A DNA stretch of 64,000 nucleotides from Rossellomorea aquimaris (GCA_020524245.1 JAIVLN010000002.1:186001-250000), one strand, 5' to 3'; numbered from the stretch's first letter, positions 1 through 9,127 are shown. The notes: a model not told the origin generated them from the letters alone. Made by a program: numbers and translations.

Positions 1-1039
1 TGTCGAGCTCAGTCAACTTTTCCTGGATGAACCAGCCCCATTTTTCAAATTCGACGAGAAAGCCGTCATGACCGAATTTTGATTTCACCTCATAAAACTC
101 TGCGTATCCTCCTTCTTGCTGTATCGCTGAAATGAAGTCAGCCAATACTTCCGGTGGATAGACAAGATCTCGGGTGAATCCGACCCCGAACACCGGAACC
201 TGAAAACCGTGAATCACTTGCTCGAGGCCCCCTCTTCCCCGTCCGATGTCATGAGTGTTCATCGCGTCGAGCAGCGTCAAATAACTGTCTTTGTTGAATC
301 GTTCCAGCAACTTTTCCCCTTGATAACTTAAGTAAGAAGCGATTTCGTACGATGGAATTCCATCTTCTTCAATGCGCTGGGTCCGGTTGAACCGCTCATT
401 GAAGAGCACATCCGATCGATAGGTCATCATACCGATCATACGGGCGATGCTCAAGCCCTGATCTCCCCCGTTCCGGATCGCTTCACCGGAAATATGGTTG
501 AAGGCGATACCGTAATCGCTTAAGGTCGGCGTCACAGCAATCGGAAACAGCGCATCCACGAACTCCGGATACATCAGTCCCCACTCAAGGACCTGCATAC
601 CTCCGAGCGAACCGCCCATCACTGCCTTCAACCGCTTGAACCCTAAGATTTTCAAAGCGATGTATTGAACTTCGACGAGATCCCGGACTGTGAGACGCGG
701 AAACTGCTCACCGTATGGCTTCCCTGTTTTCGGATCAGTTGACTGAGGACCCGTCGACCCGTTGCACCCACCGAGTACATTGAAGGTGATGAGCTGATAC
801 TCCGTTGTGTCGATATAGCCGCCTTCCTCAATCAATCTTCTCCACCAGCCGGGTTCATTCGCTGTTCCGACAGTCAGATGTTGACCGGTCAGCGCGTGGC
901 ATACAAGAATTGCTGGGGCATCCCGTGGTCCGCACCGCTCATAAGCGAGTTCCACCTCCACCAGGCTCTCACCCGATTCAAGCGTAAAGTTCGGAATCTG
1001 CACGATGCCCGTTTTGTAAAAGTTCTTCTGGCTACTCAC
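1..1039 (-). CDS. metX: Homoserine O-acetyltransferase (MetX), 3' end outside window
   Basis: This alpha/beta-hydrolase enzyme transfers an acyl group to homoserine, the committed step of methionine synthesis in the cytoplasm. The 346 visible residues contain the nucleophile elbow MGGSLGGMQ (Ser144) and the other triad residues, Asp291 (GFTRDLVYPP) and His324 (KFGHDGFL). The C-terminal end lies beyond base 1. The start chosen is GTG at 1039, with an AAAGGGGG Shine-Dalgarno sequence about 8 bases upstream. The gene sits directly behind a SAM-I riboswitch, which fits control by methionine supply. Whether the acyl donor is acetyl-CoA or succinyl-CoA cannot be settled from sequence here. Confidence 0.95.
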   Translation of the reverse strand, partial: MSSQKNFYKTGIVQIPNFTLESGESLVEVELAYERCGPRDAPAILVCHALTGQHLTVGTANEPGWWRRLIEEGGYIDTTEYQLITFNVLGGCNGSTGPQSTDPKTGKPYGEQFPRLTVRDLVEVQYIALKILGFKRLKAVMGGSLGGMQVLEWGLMYPEFVDALFPIAVTPTLSDYGIAFNHISGEAIRNGGDQGLSIARMIGMMTYRSDVLFNERFNRTQRIEEDGIPSYEIASYLSYQGEKLLERFNKDSYLTLLDAMNTHDIGRGRGGLEQVIHGFQVPVFGVGFTRDLVYPPEVLADFISAIQQEGGYAEFYEVKSKFGHDGFLVEFEKWGWFIQEKLTELD

Positions 1040-1089
1040 CAAATCGATCCCCCTTTGTATCAGATTGATTTATGAAGATTCGAGAAACG

Positions 1090-1256
1090 TAAAAAGCCCC
1101 TCTGTATAGACAGAGAGGCAAAGTTAGCGAATTTGTCTCTCTCATCTCCCAAAGCGCATAAACGCCTTGCAGGATTTGGCACCATTTCAAACGTGACGTA
1201 CGTTTGACGGTTGCCGGGCTTCATCGGGCCAGTCCCTCTGCCTCTCTTGATAAGAG
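1090..1256 (-). promoter_or_regulatory. SAM-I (S-box) riboswitch with terminator
   Basis: Read on the minus strand, the leader starts CTTATCAAGAGAGGCAGAGG and continues with the GATGAAGCCCGGCAACC block, GGTGCCAAATCCTGC and GAGATGAGAG, in the conserved S-box order. It ends in a terminator hairpin (GCCTCTCTG / CAGAGGGGC followed by T residues, 1091-1118). By family knowledge, S-adenosylmethionine binding favours termination, so metX is expressed when SAM is low. Confidence 0.97.
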
Positions 1257-1393
1257 CTTGCATATGAAATTAAGTTTTAAATTATCTGAATCTTAGCACG
1301 GCGATTTCAGCGTGTCAACATCCAGATTTCAATTTTCCGAGTTGTACATCTATTCCTATTCAGTGTATGGCGAAAAAGTTCCAGCAAATTTTA

Positions 1394-1963
1394 TTAGACG
1401 GATTCTTTCTTCGGAACGATCGCACCCTTCTTGGAATGTAACGTCGTAATGAACCCGTCCAGCACCTCGTTGCTATAGACGAACCCTTTTCTTTTATAAA
1501 ATTCGAGGGCCTTATCATTGCCGTTGGAAACGAACACGAAGTAGTCCTCTACTTCCCGGTAGCTGTCGAGCCATTCCATCGACATGTTGAAAAGCTTGGA
1601 GCCGATGCCGAGATCGCGGTACCCTTCATCGATGTAGAAGTTCGCCAAGCAGCCCACTTCTTCTCCCGCCACCGTATCCAGGTCGAAGAAAGTAGCGAAA
1701 TCCATGTCGTACGTTTCCTTTGGAGCAATGTTGGAATAGACGTAAGCTACCGCTTTGCCGTCGATTTTCGCCACCACGGTAAAGTTATGCGTAGACCGCT
1801 GTACGGCCGGTATCATCCGCGATTCGAAGCTCATTGAGTCGAACAGCTCCGGTCGGAAATGCGCCATCGACTTCTGGAACTTCATCAATTTGTTGCAAAG
1901 CTCCCTGCAGCATTCAATTTCGTCATCTTTGACGATTTCGTATGTAATTTCCACTTGATTCAC
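1394..1963 (-). CDS. GNAT family N-acetyltransferase
   Basis: A 189-residue acetyltransferase of the GNAT fold. The acetyl-CoA pyrophosphate-binding motif A is visible as YRDLGIGSKL (about residues 115-124), and the typical C-terminal motif NDKALEFYKRKGF follows at 149-161. The substrate is unknown. An AAAGGAGTG-type ribosome binding site precedes the ATG. It stands alone, with the 21-bp repeat block immediately upstream, so its promoter must lie within or beside that repeat. Confidence 0.85.
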   Translation of the reverse strand: MNQVEITYEIVKDDEIECCRELCNKLMKFQKSMAHFRPELFDSMSFESRMIPAVQRSTHNFTVVAKIDGKAVAYVYSNIAPKETYDMDFATFFDLDTVAGEEVGCLANFYIDEGYRDLGIGSKLFNMSMEWLDSYREVEDYFVFVSNGNDKALEFYKRKGFVYSNEVLDGFITTLHSKKGAIVPKKESV

Positions 1964-1996
1964 TCCTTTTTCAGCTCAAAACCTCCACTTTGCGGT

Positions 1997-2291
1997 CGGT
2001 TTTGGCACTATTCGAGGGCGGTTTTGTAAAAAACAGCGTCGGTTTTAGAAAAATCGGTGGTGGTTTTAGAAAAAACCACTCTGGTTTTGCAAAAAATCAC
2101 TAACGTTTTGTAAAAATGAAGGGTCGTTTTAGAAAAACGACCTACATTATTTTATGTGTGGGCCTCGGTTTCCCGAAAATTGCCTTAGGTCGCCCAAAAG
2201 TGAGCTTAGGTCTCCCGATATTCGACGTCCGTTTTGCCAAAACGCTAACAGTCTTGCCAAAATCCGCATCGGTCTTGCCAATTGGGTCGAT
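1997..2291. repeat. Degenerate 21-bp tandem repeat, about 13-14 units
   Basis: About 14 units follow each other at a nearly exact 21-base period; the first is 22 bases. The best-preserved units read CGGTTTTAGAAAAA plus 7 variable bases. Later units drift to GGTNTTGCCAAAA and AGGTCGCCCAAAA. The centre of each unit is a T-run followed by an A-run. Stops occur in the early units in the only frame that could be read through, so it does not look coding. It fills the gap between two co-oriented genes. The function is unknown. Confidence 0.8.
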
Positions 2292-2305
2292 GTTACTGTA
2301 CCCCA

Positions 2306-2491
2306 CTACTTCTTTTTCACCGTCTTCGACTTCGCTGATCCCGTAAACGGATTCATCTCATACGACAGATCTTTACCCGCCGCTTGTTCCTCTTCATGAA
2401 CCGCTTTTCCAATTGCTGCGTAATACCAGATTCCCGCGCTTAATGCGACGATTCCACCGACAATCGGCACCCAGACAAAGAACTGATCCAT
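2306..2491 (-). CDS. Small single-pass membrane protein
   Basis: A 61-residue protein of unknown function. It begins MDQFFVWVPIVGG, has one transmembrane segment (about residues 5-27) and a charged, lysine-rich tail ending KSKTVKKK. The ATG at 2491 is chosen because GAGGAGG lies 5 bases before it. A longer reading from 2575 adds 28 residues but has no good ribosome binding site. I do not recognise the family. Confidence 0.65.
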   Translation of the reverse strand: MDQFFVWVPIVGGIVALSAGIWYYAAIGKAVHEEEQAAGKDLSYEMNPFTGSAKSKTVKKK

Positions 2492-2624
2492 GTCGACCTC
2501 CTCAAACATTTTTTCTTTCGAAGCATCTCTTACTTCGTCTTTGAAATGTAAAATCCTCTCTTTCAAAGCATTCATTTTATTCGAAATGAAGAATTTGTAG
2601 TTTTTTCAACCCAAGATGGATGGA

Positions 2625-4349
2625 TTATTGAATCCAGAGCTTTCTCAAATCCACATTTCCAAAGGAAACAAACTGGATATCCTGAATCATCGGATGGAAT
2701 GTTCGGCGTTTGATCGGATGTGTCAAATACAATAACAAGTGATTTGCACGAATATACGATTCAATCCGCTGTATCCATTTTTCTCGATCATCCGCCTTAT
2801 TTTCTTTTTTTAACTTCTCCAGCCATTCATCAATCTGAGTTAAATGATCATGATGTAAGAAGCGGCGGAATGCAAGGGCTTCATTATAAAAAGCCCCCAA
2901 AAACGATAAGTGGTAATCATTCGATGCCACTTCCCCCATGAACATGAGATCCGCTTCTGCTTCAATTTTAGGAGAATAGAACTCATCAATGTTGAACGGT
3001 TGATAGGAAATCCGAATGCCAAATTGGGCGGCTTTCTCCATGAACCATTCCGCTTCCTCAACTGCTTTCGGGTAATCGAGGGAATTCAGGCGCAATTCCT
3101 CCCCATCATAACCACTCTCCACCAAGAGTCCCTCCACTTTCGATACATCCCTTGTTTGAGGGACTGAGTTCCAGTGGAAATAGCCCGATGCCTCAATCGC
3201 TTCATCTCTGCCCAATTCCTTGTGCATTTTTTTCACATCTAAAATGTGGAACAGCGCTTGTCGGAATGAAGGGTGTTGTACGATCGTTTCACGGTTGAAG
3301 TTAAAAGCTAGAAATCGGAATCCGATTTCAATCTCTGATTTTTCTTGAATATGGTCATTCTCTTCCGCACCTTCCACCTGAAAACTCACCTGGTTAGCTG
3401 CCGAAACGGGTACCACCCAAAACTCGATATCATCCAGCAAAGGACGTTCCAGGAAGTATAGGTCGAATGCCTCCAAGACGATTTTCTTATTTGAACGCTC
3501 TTTCAATTTAAAAGGACCGGTGCCGATCCACTCATACTCATCAAACTCGACATCGCTCGGTAAGATCGCTAAGTTCGGTGCACTCAAATAACGCAAAAAG
3601 AAAGGATTTGATCGTCTTAGTCTAAACTGCACAAGGTGCGATGAAAGACATTCGATTTCCTCGATGTCTTTGGTCAACCAATAATAAGGAGATGACTCAG
3701 TGAACCGTTCAAACGTAAACTTCACATCTCTAGAAGTCATGACTTGTTGATGATGGAAACGAACCCCCTTCCTCAAGTAAAAACTCCATGTCTTAAACTC
3801 CTTATCTACCGTCCAATGATGGGCCAGGTGCGGTTTGATTGAATCTTCTTCCATATCATAGGAGACAAGACAATCTCCTACTTGTTGGAGTATGTAGCTT
3901 TCAAAAGTAATGGATGTAACCGTCGGATCCAACGTTGTCAGTTCACGTGTGACAATCGACCGTAAAACATCTTTTGATTCCATATGAGATTGAAGACCAA
4001 AGAGGGTTTGCACTTCATCTGCAATACTTGCCACCCAGGACTTCGAAATCGGAAGCTGCAACAGTTGCATCAATTCATCCATTTGCTCTTCTTTTACCAA
4101 TTGTCGGACCGTTTCGTTCAATTCGTCATGAAAAGGGTTTGTGAATACAAGTTCGGAAGGATTGCCCCTCCCTTTACCAGGCTTATAGTGATAAAACCCT
4201 TCCGCTTCCAGCTTTTTCAGTTTCCTCTTCACATTTTTTTGTGTGCAGAACCATATCTTTTCAAGTTCATTCAGCTTGAATTTTGCGACACGATCCTCTT
4301 CTCGCGGATATAAATAAGAACGTAATTCGTAGTAAGATAAGTCCTTCAT
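2625..4349 (-). CDS. SgrR-family transcriptional regulator (HTH plus solute-binding domain)
   Basis: A 574-residue protein built like SgrR. The N-terminal winged-helix DNA-binding region (about residues 1-110, with CTQKNVKRKLKKLEAEGF and a GKGRGNPSELVF turn) is followed by an oligopeptide/nickel-type periplasmic-binding fold (about 160-570) that probably senses a small ligand in the cytoplasm. There is no signal peptide, which separates it from true transport binding proteins. It is divergent from an MFS exporter, an arrangement typical of SgrR-type regulators that control an adjacent efflux gene. The ligand is unknown. Confidence 0.85.
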   Translation of the reverse strand: MKDLSYYELRSYLYPREEDRVAKFKLNELEKIWFCTQKNVKRKLKKLEAEGFYHYKPGKGRGNPSELVFTNPFHDELNETVRQLVKEEQMDELMQLLQLPISKSWVASIADEVQTLFGLQSHMESKDVLRSIVTRELTTLDPTVTSITFESYILQQVGDCLVSYDMEEDSIKPHLAHHWTVDKEFKTWSFYLRKGVRFHHQQVMTSRDVKFTFERFTESSPYYWLTKDIEEIECLSSHLVQFRLRRSNPFFLRYLSAPNLAILPSDVEFDEYEWIGTGPFKLKERSNKKIVLEAFDLYFLERPLLDDIEFWVVPVSAANQVSFQVEGAEENDHIQEKSEIEIGFRFLAFNFNRETIVQHPSFRQALFHILDVKKMHKELGRDEAIEASGYFHWNSVPQTRDVSKVEGLLVESGYDGEELRLNSLDYPKAVEEAEWFMEKAAQFGIRISYQPFNIDEFYSPKIEAEADLMFMGEVASNDYHLSFLGAFYNEALAFRRFLHHDHLTQIDEWLEKLKKENKADDREKWIQRIESYIRANHLLLYLTHPIKRRTFHPMIQDIQFVSFGNVDLRKLWIQ

Positions 4350-4363
4350 CTTCTCCCTCCTGT

Positions 4364-4409
4364 AAAAGGGGACATTTTTAAATGCATTATACCCTTTTTA
4401 CCCCCTTTT
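4364..4409. promoter_or_regulatory. Inverted repeat between SgrR-like and MFS genes
   Basis: The 97-base divergent intergenic region carries AAAAGGGG (4364-4371) and its inverted copy CCCCTTTT (4402-4409). The intervening bases are AT-rich. The position suits an operator serving both genes, but assignment to the SgrR-like protein is inference. Confidence 0.4.
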
Positions 4410-4446
4410 CGAAAATGCAAAATAATAACAAAGGAAGGTGACATCC

Positions 4447-5709
4447 ATGTTGAAAGAATTACACCCTAACATCCGAATACGAATTTATACGTCGTTTTTG
4501 AGTCGAATCATAGGCTCGATGATCTTCCCGTTCATGGCCATCTATTTTACGAATGCATTGAATGCCTACTGGGCTGGAACATTATTAATGGTGAATGTCA
4601 TCATCCAGTTCATTGCCGGGCTTTATGGTGGGTATCTCGCTGACATTGTCGGGCGGAAAAAGATGATGGTGCTCGGTGAATGGATGAAGGTCATCGGCTT
4701 TGTCGGAATGATTCTCGCCAACTCTCCATGGTACACTTCACCATGGCTGACATTTGCGATGATGGCCATCATCAGTATCGCTTCAGGACTTGTGAACCCG
4801 GCGGCTGAAGCGATGTTAATTGATGTCAGCACGAAAGAAACCCGTGCATTCATGTATGCAGTGAACTACTGGGCGGTTAACATGTCGATCATGATTGGTT
4901 TAATTGTAGGAGGATGGCTGTACAAAACGCATTTCTTTGAGCTTTTGGTTGCGCTCTTCGTCATGTCTCTTGTGACGTTATGGATGACAGCTACGCTAAT
5001 TACAGAAACCTACATACCAGATGGTCCTGTGACAAAACCTTATGGAATCAAACCTATTTTACAAAGTTATAAAACTGTCATAACGGATCTACCGTTTGTG
5101 TTGTTTATTCTGGGAGGCATCTCGGTACTCGCCATTGAATTCCAACGGAACAATTTCATCGCCGTAAGATTAGAAGAAGAAATCCTCCCGCGTGCCTTTA
5201 GCTTTTTTGGCGGATTGGATTTTTCCATTGATGGAATTCGATTGCTGAGCTTATTGACAGTGGAAAATACAATTATCATCGTCCTGTTCACTGGAGTCGT
5301 TGCAAAATGGATCCGCAACAAACCAGAGCAGCCGATTATGTATACCGGTTTCATTCTGTTTGGTCTGGGTTATGCCGTACTCGCATTTTCAAACCATTTC
5401 TTGATTCTTGCGATTGCCGTGGTTGTCTTGTCGGTCGGTGAACTCTTGTACGTTCCGACCAGACAATCGATTCTCGCTGATATCGTAGATGATTCCCGCC
5501 GTGGCGCATATATGGCATTTAACGGCTTCGTCTTTCAGATTGGGAAAATGTTCGGTGCACTCGGAATCATCGTGGGTGATGTCATCGGTGGGATTGGAAT
5601 GGGGATTCTGTACATCGTTTTCGCACTATTCGGTGTTGCGTTTGCACGTGTTGCCATTCAAATGAGGGAAAAGAGAAGTGTACTGCTTACGAAAAGCAAA
5701 GCCATTTAA
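4447..5709 (+). CDS. MFS transporter, probable drug or sugar exporter
   Basis: A 420-residue major facilitator with about 12 transmembrane helices. Motif A of the family is visible at about residues 61-73 (GGYLADIVGRKKM), in the loop after helix 2. The ATG at 4447 is preferred over a GTG at 4438 because AAGGAAGGTGA then sits at normal spacing. It is divergent from the SgrR-like regulator, which probably controls it. A hairpin at 5766-5784 follows. The substrate is not predictable. Confidence 0.85.
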   Translation: MLKELHPNIRIRIYTSFLSRIIGSMIFPFMAIYFTNALNAYWAGTLLMVNVIIQFIAGLYGGYLADIVGRKKMMVLGEWMKVIGFVGMILANSPWYTSPWLTFAMMAIISIASGLVNPAAEAMLIDVSTKETRAFMYAVNYWAVNMSIMIGLIVGGWLYKTHFFELLVALFVMSLVTLWMTATLITETYIPDGPVTKPYGIKPILQSYKTVITDLPFVLFILGGISVLAIEFQRNNFIAVRLEEEILPRAFSFFGGLDFSIDGIRLLSLLTVENTIIIVLFTGVVAKWIRNKPEQPIMYTGFILFGLGYAVLAFSNHFLILAIAVVVLSVGELLYVPTRQSILADIVDDSRRGAYMAFNGFVFQIGKMFGALGIIVGDVIGGIGMGILYIVFALFGVAFARVAIQMREKRSVLLTKSKAI

Positions 5710-5765
5710 GTAGGACGGATGGCGAATCACTTCAAGATTATAGAGAATCAAAATCTAATAAGAAA

Positions 5766-5784
5766 GGACGACGTCACGTCGTCC
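5766..5784. terminator. Bidirectional terminator between convergent genes
   Basis: A perfect 8-bp stem, GGACGACG / CGTCGTCC with a TCA loop, lies between the convergent MFS and lipoprotein genes. T/A-rich flanks are weak, so strength is uncertain. Confidence 0.6.
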
Positions 5785-5795
5785 TCCCCATTATT

Positions 5796-6218
5796 TTATC
5801 TCCCTGAACTTACATCAAAGTGTGTTTCTTTCCCGTTTTTAAATATAGCCAGACTTTCATAATTTCGGTCAAAACGAATTTCATAAATCAACCGGTTGTC
5901 TACTTCTTTGTTTTCGTAATCGGTTGTTAATTGCTCTTCAAAATGGATCCTTAAGGTATCACCATCCGGTTCGATCTCAAAATTGCTGAATGTAGGTGCA
6001 GCCTCTCCTTGCTTCACGTTCCAACCATTCAAGAAAACATATATTCTTTCGCCTTGATCCTGGAACAGGTATACGCCGTTTTCATTTTGCTGATTTAGAA
6101 AGAACGTGCTGATCTCCTTATCCAATTCATCCATTGTGATATTTTTAAAATATAGATCTTTTTCATTACAGCCCGATGACATCACAAAAGCAACAATGAG
6201 TAGGATCAACTTTTTCAC
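5796..6218 (-). CDS. Putative lipoprotein
   Basis: A 140-residue exported lipoprotein. The signal sequence MKKLILLIVAFVMSSGC carries a lipobox with Cys17 as the lipidation site. The mature part is a mixed alpha/beta domain with no recognised signature. Its ATG overlaps the stop of the upstream TIM-barrel gene by four bases, so the two are translationally coupled. The function is unknown. Confidence 0.7.
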   Translation of the reverse strand: MKKLILLIVAFVMSSGCNEKDLYFKNITMDELDKEISTFFLNQQNENGVYLFQDQGERIYVFLNGWNVKQGEAAPTFSNFEIEPDGDTLRIHFEEQLTTDYENKEVDNRLIYEIRFDRNYESLAIFKNGKETHFDVSSGR

Positions 6219-7090
6219 CTGCGAATCTCCTGTCTACGAGTGGTAATCGACTTCACCCATTCAAACCCTTCCTTCACAAAGGAGGCACTTGAATTCGTAT
6301 GTGGGGTATGTTCGAAAACAAAACGCAATCCATCCATTCCGGCTAAGTAAGAGAGCAATGGAGCTAAAGCGTACAGTTCATCTTCATAAGACGGATGTAC
6401 CGGGGTCCAAATGTACTTTTCACCCTGGTAGGTCACATTATGGATATGTGCTACAGCAATATGGTTTTCCCACTTTTGTATGTATTCGAGTGCAAGATCG
6501 CCTTTCGCCATCAGGTAATCTCCGATATCAATACAAAGCTTCAGATCATATTCAGACCAGGTTTTCTCGGAAAATTGATGCAAATACTCAATACCTGCTG
6601 TTGACCGGTTCAGTCCGAGTTTCGGTTCACATACAATCGGCAGCTGATACTGTTTTTGGATCCTGCTCAACTTTTGAAGACCTTCCTCAATAAGTGCATC
6701 GGGATCTCCGTCGATCTCTTCTTTAAAATAAGGGAAATGAACAAGAAGATATTCAGCGCCAAGCTTAGAAAGGCGCTCCGCTTCTTCCTCCAGCCTCTTC
6801 CACGCAAATGCAGGTTTGTGAACAACCTTTTCCAAGAGATCATATTTGCTATCCTGTCGAAACAGTGGTGAATGAACTCCAAATCGTGCTCGATATTTAT
6901 TGCAGATTTTCAAAAATAATTGAAAATCCTCTTCCTTCGAAAACTCCCCGATTTCAATATGTTCAATCCCATTCCAGAACAAGTCTTGGAATCGTTCAGG
7001 ATTGGATAGAATGGTACTTCCGGATACTGCATATGTAAAAGCCAATTTAACCCCCACCTTCAACAATCTCAAATCTCTATCATCATTCAT
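6215..7090 (-). CDS. Sugar phosphate isomerase/epimerase-like TIM-barrel protein
   Basis: A 291-residue protein resembling the AP-endonuclease-2 / xylose-isomerase-like TIM barrel. Typical strand-end residues are visible: HSPL, LLVHFPYF, VCEPKLG, CIDIGDYL, AHIHNV and FEHTPH, which supply the His/Glu/Asp metal ligands. The substrate is unknown. The start is uncertain: ATG at 7090 has AAGGA four bases upstream, whereas TTG at 7045 has AGGTGGGGG upstream and would begin LAFTYAV, close to the usual N-terminus of the family. It overlaps the downstream lipoprotein gene. Confidence 0.75.
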   Translation of the reverse strand: MNDDRDLRLLKVGVKLAFTYAVSGSTILSNPERFQDLFWNGIEHIEIGEFSKEEDFQLFLKICNKYRARFGVHSPLFRQDSKYDLLEKVVHKPAFAWKRLEEEAERLSKLGAEYLLVHFPYFKEEIDGDPDALIEEGLQKLSRIQKQYQLPIVCEPKLGLNRSTAGIEYLHQFSEKTWSEYDLKLCIDIGDYLMAKGDLALEYIQKWENHIAVAHIHNVTYQGEKYIWTPVHPSYEDELYALAPLLSYLAGMDGLRFVFEHTPHTNSSASFVKEGFEWVKSITTRRQEIRR

Positions 7091-7142
7091 TCCTTACATA
7101 GACTTTATTTTCCTGCAGAAACATTCAAAAGTTCAGATAAAG

Positions 7143-7166
7143 CAAAAAGCATCCTTCAGAGGGATG
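7143..7166 (-). terminator. Terminator of the CotG-like gene
   Basis: On the minus strand GCATCC / GGATGC forms a hairpin followed by TTTTTGC. It lies about 140 bases beyond the CotG-like stop codon. Confidence 0.65.
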
Positions 7167-7305
7167 CTCTTATAGACTTAGCTGGTACAACTGAAAGAAC
7201 TCCGCCCGAGTGGTTGGAGTCCTTGTGCTAGTTATTAGAGCCCACTCTGAGCATAGTTGGAAAAAAGGCAAGGTGTTTGTCCATTTTCGCGAAACGAAAA
7301 AAGAA

Positions 7306-7767
7306 TTACCAGCGCTTTTTCTTCTTTTTCTTGCAACGACAAGTAAGCGGGTACGGAGAAGTAAGGATGTGTGTATCAACTTTTACATAACCTTTAGAGC
7401 ATTTCTTACGTTTCTTACCGCTTGATTTCTTCCCTGAGGAACATGAAGAAGATGAACCGTAAGGATTATTGTACATGTACTTTTCGTTTCCATGTTTGCT
7501 TGCTTTTTTCCAAGCATCTGATACTTTCTTGTCCTTCTTCTTATCTTTACCTTTAGAACATTTGCCCGAGGATTTACCTGAAGATTTACCTGAGGACTTG
7601 CCTGAGGATTTGCCTGAAGACTTTCCAGATGATTTTCCAGAAGATTTACCGGATGACTTACCAGAGCTCTTACCCGAAGATTTTTTCTTCTCCTTCTTAT
7701 CATACTCAACTTCTACATATTCTTCCGAGCTAGAAGAACATACGTAAATCTTTTCATTACTTTCCAT
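7306..7767 (-). CDS. CotG-like spore coat protein with ten SSGK repeats
   Basis: A 153-residue, very basic and serine-rich low-complexity protein. An acidic N-terminus (MESNEKIYVCSSSSEEYVEVEYD) leads into ten consecutive SSGK units (120 bp of 12-bp repeats, 7565-7684). Lys-rich stretches, an NNPYGSSSSCSSGKK segment and a cysteine- and lysine-rich end follow. The composition resembles coat protein CotG of Bacillus, whose repeated serines are phosphorylated by CotH; a cotH gene lies 11 kb away. A sigma-K-like promoter precedes it (7808-7834), with AGGAGG before the ATG. Homology to CotG is by composition only, so the name is an inference. Confidence 0.7.
   Translation of the reverse strand: MESNEKIYVCSSSSEEYVEVEYDKKEKKKSSGKSSGKSSGKSSGKSSGKSSGKSSGKSSGKSSGKSSGKCSKGKDKKKDKKVSDAWKKASKHGNEKYMYNNPYGSSSSCSSGKKSSGKKRKKCSKGYVKVDTHILTSPYPLTCRCKKKKKKRW
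7565..7684 (-). repeat. Ten 12-bp coding repeats (SSGK)
   Basis: Ten head-to-tail 12-base units encode Ser-Ser-Gly-Lys. Units differ mostly at third codon positions, which shows selection on the peptide rather than very recent DNA expansion. Confidence 0.9.
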
Positions 7768-7807
7768 TAAGATTTCCTCCTATTTTAGATGTGAAAGCTT
7801 GTACTTG

Positions 7808-7834
7808 CATTATATGTAGGGCGTAAGGAAACGT
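7808..7834 (-). promoter_or_regulatory. Sigma-K-like promoter of the CotG-like gene
   Basis: On the minus strand AC, 16 bases, then CATATAATG matches the AC-N16-CATAnnnTA pattern of sigma-K with one mismatch in the -10. It lies about 40 bases before the start codon. Confidence 0.6.
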
Positions 7835-8014
7835 TATGGTCATCCGTTTAAATCTTCATCCAATTCGTATAAAAGACTAGTAAACACCTAACCAATTCAA
7901 TCCATCCAGGTCATCTACAAGCCGATCGTTAGGCGGAAGTCCTGACAGCCGCACTCCCAACTCGGAAAAAAGAAGACTCCATTCAACAAGAAATGGAGTC
8001 TCCTACTAGACCTA

Positions 8015-9127
8015 TTATCCTAGATCCGAAATGATCCGGTTGATTTCCGTGACTTTCGCCCGCTCGAACTGCATCGCGATGGCCAATTCATCTTCCAGCA
8101 CTTCATTTTTCTTACCATACTTTTCGCGTGTGATCTCATGTAATTCATACGGGAACAACATGTCAGTGAGCATGACCTTTTTCTGATCGACAGATAATGG
8201 ATTGACCGACTCGTAGCCTTTCAGCATATGGTTGATCACATCGTCATTCCATACGCCTGTATCACCCATTGAAGGTATGATCATTTTCCGTAAGTCCCGG
8301 ATCGGCAAGTCAAATGTCGTTGTATCCAAATCGATGACCCATACTTCGTCATTCGCCAAAAGGGTATTTCCTGTTCCATAGTCCTGATGGCATAGATTCG
8401 GTCTCGCCTTACACTTTGCGACCCAATCCGGATAATGAGAGTCTTGTAACTTCAGCAGCGTCTCTTCACCAAAGTCTATGAAATAATCAATCTCCTGCAC
8501 ATATAACTTGGAAAAAGGATCCTCCGGTGTCTTTTCCGCGAGCATCTTCCATGAGCGCATTTGCTGACACCTTTTCACATAGTGGTTCGGCCATCTACCG
8601 AGCTTCGTAAAAATCGGAATTCCACTAGGCGGTACATAGCCGACAGAATCCAAATGGTAGTTTGCAAGACCTTTCATGATCCATTCCATGTCCTCGGGTA
8701 GTGTGATGTCGAAGGTACGTCCTTCTATCCAATCATATAAGACGAAAAGGAACGGTCCCTGTTTCGCATACAGACTGCCCTGTTTCGTCGGAATGATCCC
8801 GGGTACTCTCGCACCTTTTTTCGCTAGATAATTCTGTGCATTTATGGAAAATAATGACTTCTTCTCAGGACGGTTCATCCTCTTCAAACAGCGCGGACCA
8901 TCATCCGTCATGACCTTCCATACCAATGCCATCTGCCCACCCTGGATCAGTTCGATACCTTGTACATTCACATCCCAGTGAACGATCAGTTTTTCTGCCA
9001 ATCGCTGCAGACTCTCCAGCATCTCAGGGGTCATATCGGGGTTTTCCTCGGTCTCCTCGACCTCTTCGGCTTCCTCTACCCATTCTCTTTCATTGTTTTC
9101 TTCAAACTCTGAATTACGAGTTGCCAT
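8015..9127 (-). CDS. CotS-family spore coat kinase-like protein
   Basis: A 370-residue protein of the CotS/CotI group, which has the aminoglycoside-phosphotransferase fold. After a glutamate-rich N-terminal extension (residues 7-33), the N-lobe lysine lies near CLKRMNRPEKKS. The catalytic loop is intact as CHQDYGTGN (His247, Asp249, Asn254), followed by the metal-binding IDLD (266-268). It may therefore be an active kinase; substrates of the family are largely unknown. It is divergent from the CotSA-like glycosyltransferase gene, in the same grouping as cotS/cotSA of Bacillus subtilis. Expression in the mother cell is likely. Confidence 0.85.
   Translation of the reverse strand: MATRNSEFEENNEREWVEEAEEVEETEENPDMTPEMLESLQRLAEKLIVHWDVNVQGIELIQGGQMALVWKVMTDDGPRCLKRMNRPEKKSLFSINAQNYLAKKGARVPGIIPTKQGSLYAKQGPFLFVLYDWIEGRTFDITLPEDMEWIMKGLANYHLDSVGYVPPSGIPIFTKLGRWPNHYVKRCQQMRSWKMLAEKTPEDPFSKLYVQEIDYFIDFGEETLLKLQDSHYPDWVAKCKARPNLCHQDYGTGNTLLANDEVWVIDLDTTTFDLPIRDLRKMIIPSMGDTGVWNDDVINHMLKGYESVNPLSVDQKKVMLTDMLFPYELHEITREKYGKKNEVLEDELAIAMQFERAKVTEINRIISDLG

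Noticed and set aside
2116-2399. ORFs on the plus strand inside the 21-bp repeat block
   Set aside because: They arise because 21 is a multiple of three; no ribosome binding site, no start support and stops in adjacent units.
7383-7747. Overlapping ORFs in other frames of the SSGK gene
   Set aside because: They are by-products of the 12-bp repeat; codon pattern and ribosome binding site support only the SSGK frame.
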